NCBI GenBank assembly: GCA_016650115.1 | Contig: JAENWI010000059.1 | Location: forward strand, 1 to 7,481 | Direction of reading: 5' to 3' | DNA: 7,481 nt | Source: Peptostreptococcaceae bacterium | GTDB taxonomy: Bacteria > Bacillota > Clostridia > Peptostreptococcales > Anaerovoracaceae | Shown: positions 6,526 through 7,481 of the stretch, piece by piece | Numbering within the stretch: the stretch's first letter is position 1 | How the letters are laid out: each line of letters begins with the position of its first letter | Program-made: the position numbers and the translations under genes | The notes under the pieces: generated by a model | Databases searched by the model: none | Seen by the model: only the letters and a program-made list of their open reading frames with translations | Told to the model about the DNA's origin: nothing

Positions 6526-6526
6526 C
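6509..6526. promoter_or_regulatory. Candidate ARG box (ArgR/AhrC operator)
   Basis: The core TGTATAATTATGCA (6511-6524) is a near-perfect palindrome that matches the general arginine-repressor operator pattern TGAATwwwwATTCA except at one base in each half. It overlaps the -35 box and spacer of the argG promoter, where bound repressor would block RNA polymerase. ArgR usually binds two adjacent boxes; no good second box was found at the usual 2-3-base spacing, which lowers confidence. Confidence 0.5.
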
Positions 6527-6576
6527 AATTATTTTGATATTTTTGCATTATTGATTTTACTATGTTTTATTTAAAT

Positions 6577-6603
6577 ACAAAAATGGTTTCACCTCACCAT
6601 TTT
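6577..6603 (-). terminator. Probable hairpin terminator after the amidohydrolase gene
   Basis: An 8-bp perfect stem (AAAATGGT with ACCATTTT, 6580-6603) closes an 8-base loop and runs on the minus strand into TTTTTGT. It begins 23 bases past the amidohydrolase stop. The stem is AT-rich with only three G-C pairs, so termination may be partial, but its position between that gene and the argG promoter fits the role. Confidence 0.5.
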
Positions 6604-6626
6604 AGAATAGATAAAGTACGACCAAA

Positions 6627-7481
6627 TCAGCTGAATTTTATTTTGTTAAAAATTATTTTACCGCTTTTTATGGTCGTTAATACTTTAATATCTTTAATTT
6701 CATTTTCTTCGATATGAAAAATATCCTGATCCAAAATCACTATATCTGCCAGTTTTCCTGTTTCAAGGGTTCCTTTTTTATCTTCTTCAAATATTGCATA
6801 CGCCCCATTTACAGTAAACATTTTAATGGCTTCATAAACACTTATTCTATGTTTTTTCACAGGGTGATTGACCGCTGAATAAATGCCTAGTAAAGGATCA
6901 GCCGGTGTCACATCACAATCCGAGCCTCCACATATAATAACACCCTCTGATATAATTTCATATAGTGGGCTGGTATCTTTGTAATGCTCTCCTAAACGCT
7001 CTTCATTAAGTTTATTTGGTCCCCCCCACAAGTACTCATATGTGGAAGTCATTGAAAATATCAAGCCTAATTCTTTTGCTCTTTTTATTTGAGAACCGTT
7101 AGGCAACTCAACATGCTCAAGCCGATGTCTCAGCCCGAAAATCCCTGTTTTTTCAATGGCATATTCGTGAGCTGTTATAGCCTGCTCTACCGCTCTATCT
7201 CCAATAGTGTAAAGCGCAAGCTGAATTTTATTTTCATAACATTCTAAAACAAATTCATTCAGCTCCTCTTGTATAAAATACAAATCGCCATTACTCCCCG
7301 GGCAATCGGCATAATCGAAGGACAACGCCGCAGTTTTTGAACTAAAAGTACCGTCAATATAAAACGAACCACCAATTCGTCCCAGATTCATCTTCTTCAC
7401 CTTATTAATGTCCATTGTCTGGTAAAATAAGACTATATCAATCTGAAACTGATCAAAATTTTCATAAATGAACTCAGCATC
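6627..7481 (-). CDS. Amidohydrolase family 3 (YtcJ-like), 5' end outside window
   Basis: The frame is open to the window edge: 22 more codons without a stop precede the first internal Met at 7415, so this is the C-terminal about 284 residues of a protein that is normally about 530. The family contains metal-dependent hydrolases acting on amides, including N-substituted formamide deformylase, and many with unknown substrates. Counting from that Met, the signs are GGSFYIDGTFSSKTA (15-29), QLALYTIGDRAVEQA (65-79), RHRLEHVEL (96-104, His101 a likely metal ligand), GGSDCDVTPADPLLGIYSAV (163-182, Asp166 catalytic) and the C-terminal GTLETGKLADIVILD, which returns to the small beta domain of the fold. 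Tyr69 stands where the family normally has the strand-5 His of HAIGDRA. No signal peptide can be judged. A hairpin terminator and the argG promoter lie downstream, so it is a separate unit. Confidence 0.88.
   Translation of the reverse strand, partial: DAEFIYENFDQFQIDIVLFYQTMDINKVKKMNLGRIGGSFYIDGTFSSKTAALSFDYADCPGSNGDLYFIQEELNEFVLECYENKIQLALYTIGDRAVEQAITAHEYAIEKTGIFGLRHRLEHVELPNGSQIKRAKELGLIFSMTSTYEYLWGGPNKLNEERLGEHYKDTSPLYEIISEGVIICGGSDCDVTPADPLLGIYSAVNHPVKKHRISVYEAIKMFTVNGAYAIFEEDKKGTLETGKLADIVILDQDIFHIEENEIKDIKVLTTIKSGKIIFNKIKFS

Noticed and set aside
6565..6580. Second ARG-box-like palindrome (TTGTATTTAAATAAAA on the minus strand)
   Set aside because: It lacks the closing CA, lies about 55 bases from the first box, and overlaps the U-tract of the upstream terminator.
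7021..7027. Run of seven C (seven G in the coding strand) in the amidohydrolase gene, possible slippage tract
   Set aside because: It encodes the in-frame Trp-Gly-Gly of a plausible loop and the frame is intact; seven bases alone is weak evidence for phase variation.

Overview
The window looks like a piece of chromosome from a low-GC, Gram-positive, Clostridia-type bacterium. The evidence is a surface protein with S-layer homology repeats of the kind common in cellulolytic clostridia, AGGAGG-type ribosome binding sites, TATAAT promoters with 17-base spacers and U-tailed hairpin terminators. Every real gene reads on the minus strand, so the biological order runs from the right-hand end to the left.

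Right end (7481-6627): the C-terminal part of a YtcJ-like amidohydrolase (family 3), cut by the window edge and followed by a weak hairpin terminator. One expected metal-binding histidine is a tyrosine.

Arginine-type operon (about 6526-3392): a sigma-A promoter overlapped by an ARG-box-like palindrome drives three closely spaced genes. They are a Bacteroidetes-type argininosuccinate synthase (argG), a GNAT-like acyltransferase, and an ArgE/LysK-like M20 deacylase. A near-perfect intrinsic terminator closes the unit. The gene set suggests acylation, citrulline-aspartate ligation and deacylation, either in arginine synthesis or in a specialised side pathway. No lyase (argH) or other arg gene is in the window. 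Sampled lines of this operon are clearly more AT-rich (about 33-35% GC) than sampled lines of the next operon (about 47%), which fits acquisition by transfer but does not prove it.

Junction (3390-3148): a decayed scrap of a sensor histidine kinase (the end of its ATPase domain) survives between the terminator and a strong promoter.

Sugar-type operon (3229-1210): an uncharacterised TIM-barrel protein resembling aldo/keto reductases, followed 21 bases later by aldose 1-epimerase (galM).

Left end (1209-1): a 48-bp inverted-repeat element flanked by a perfect 7-bp direct repeat lies just after galM. Then comes a secreted SLH-domain protein whose gene is open to the window edge and therefore lacks its C-terminus here.
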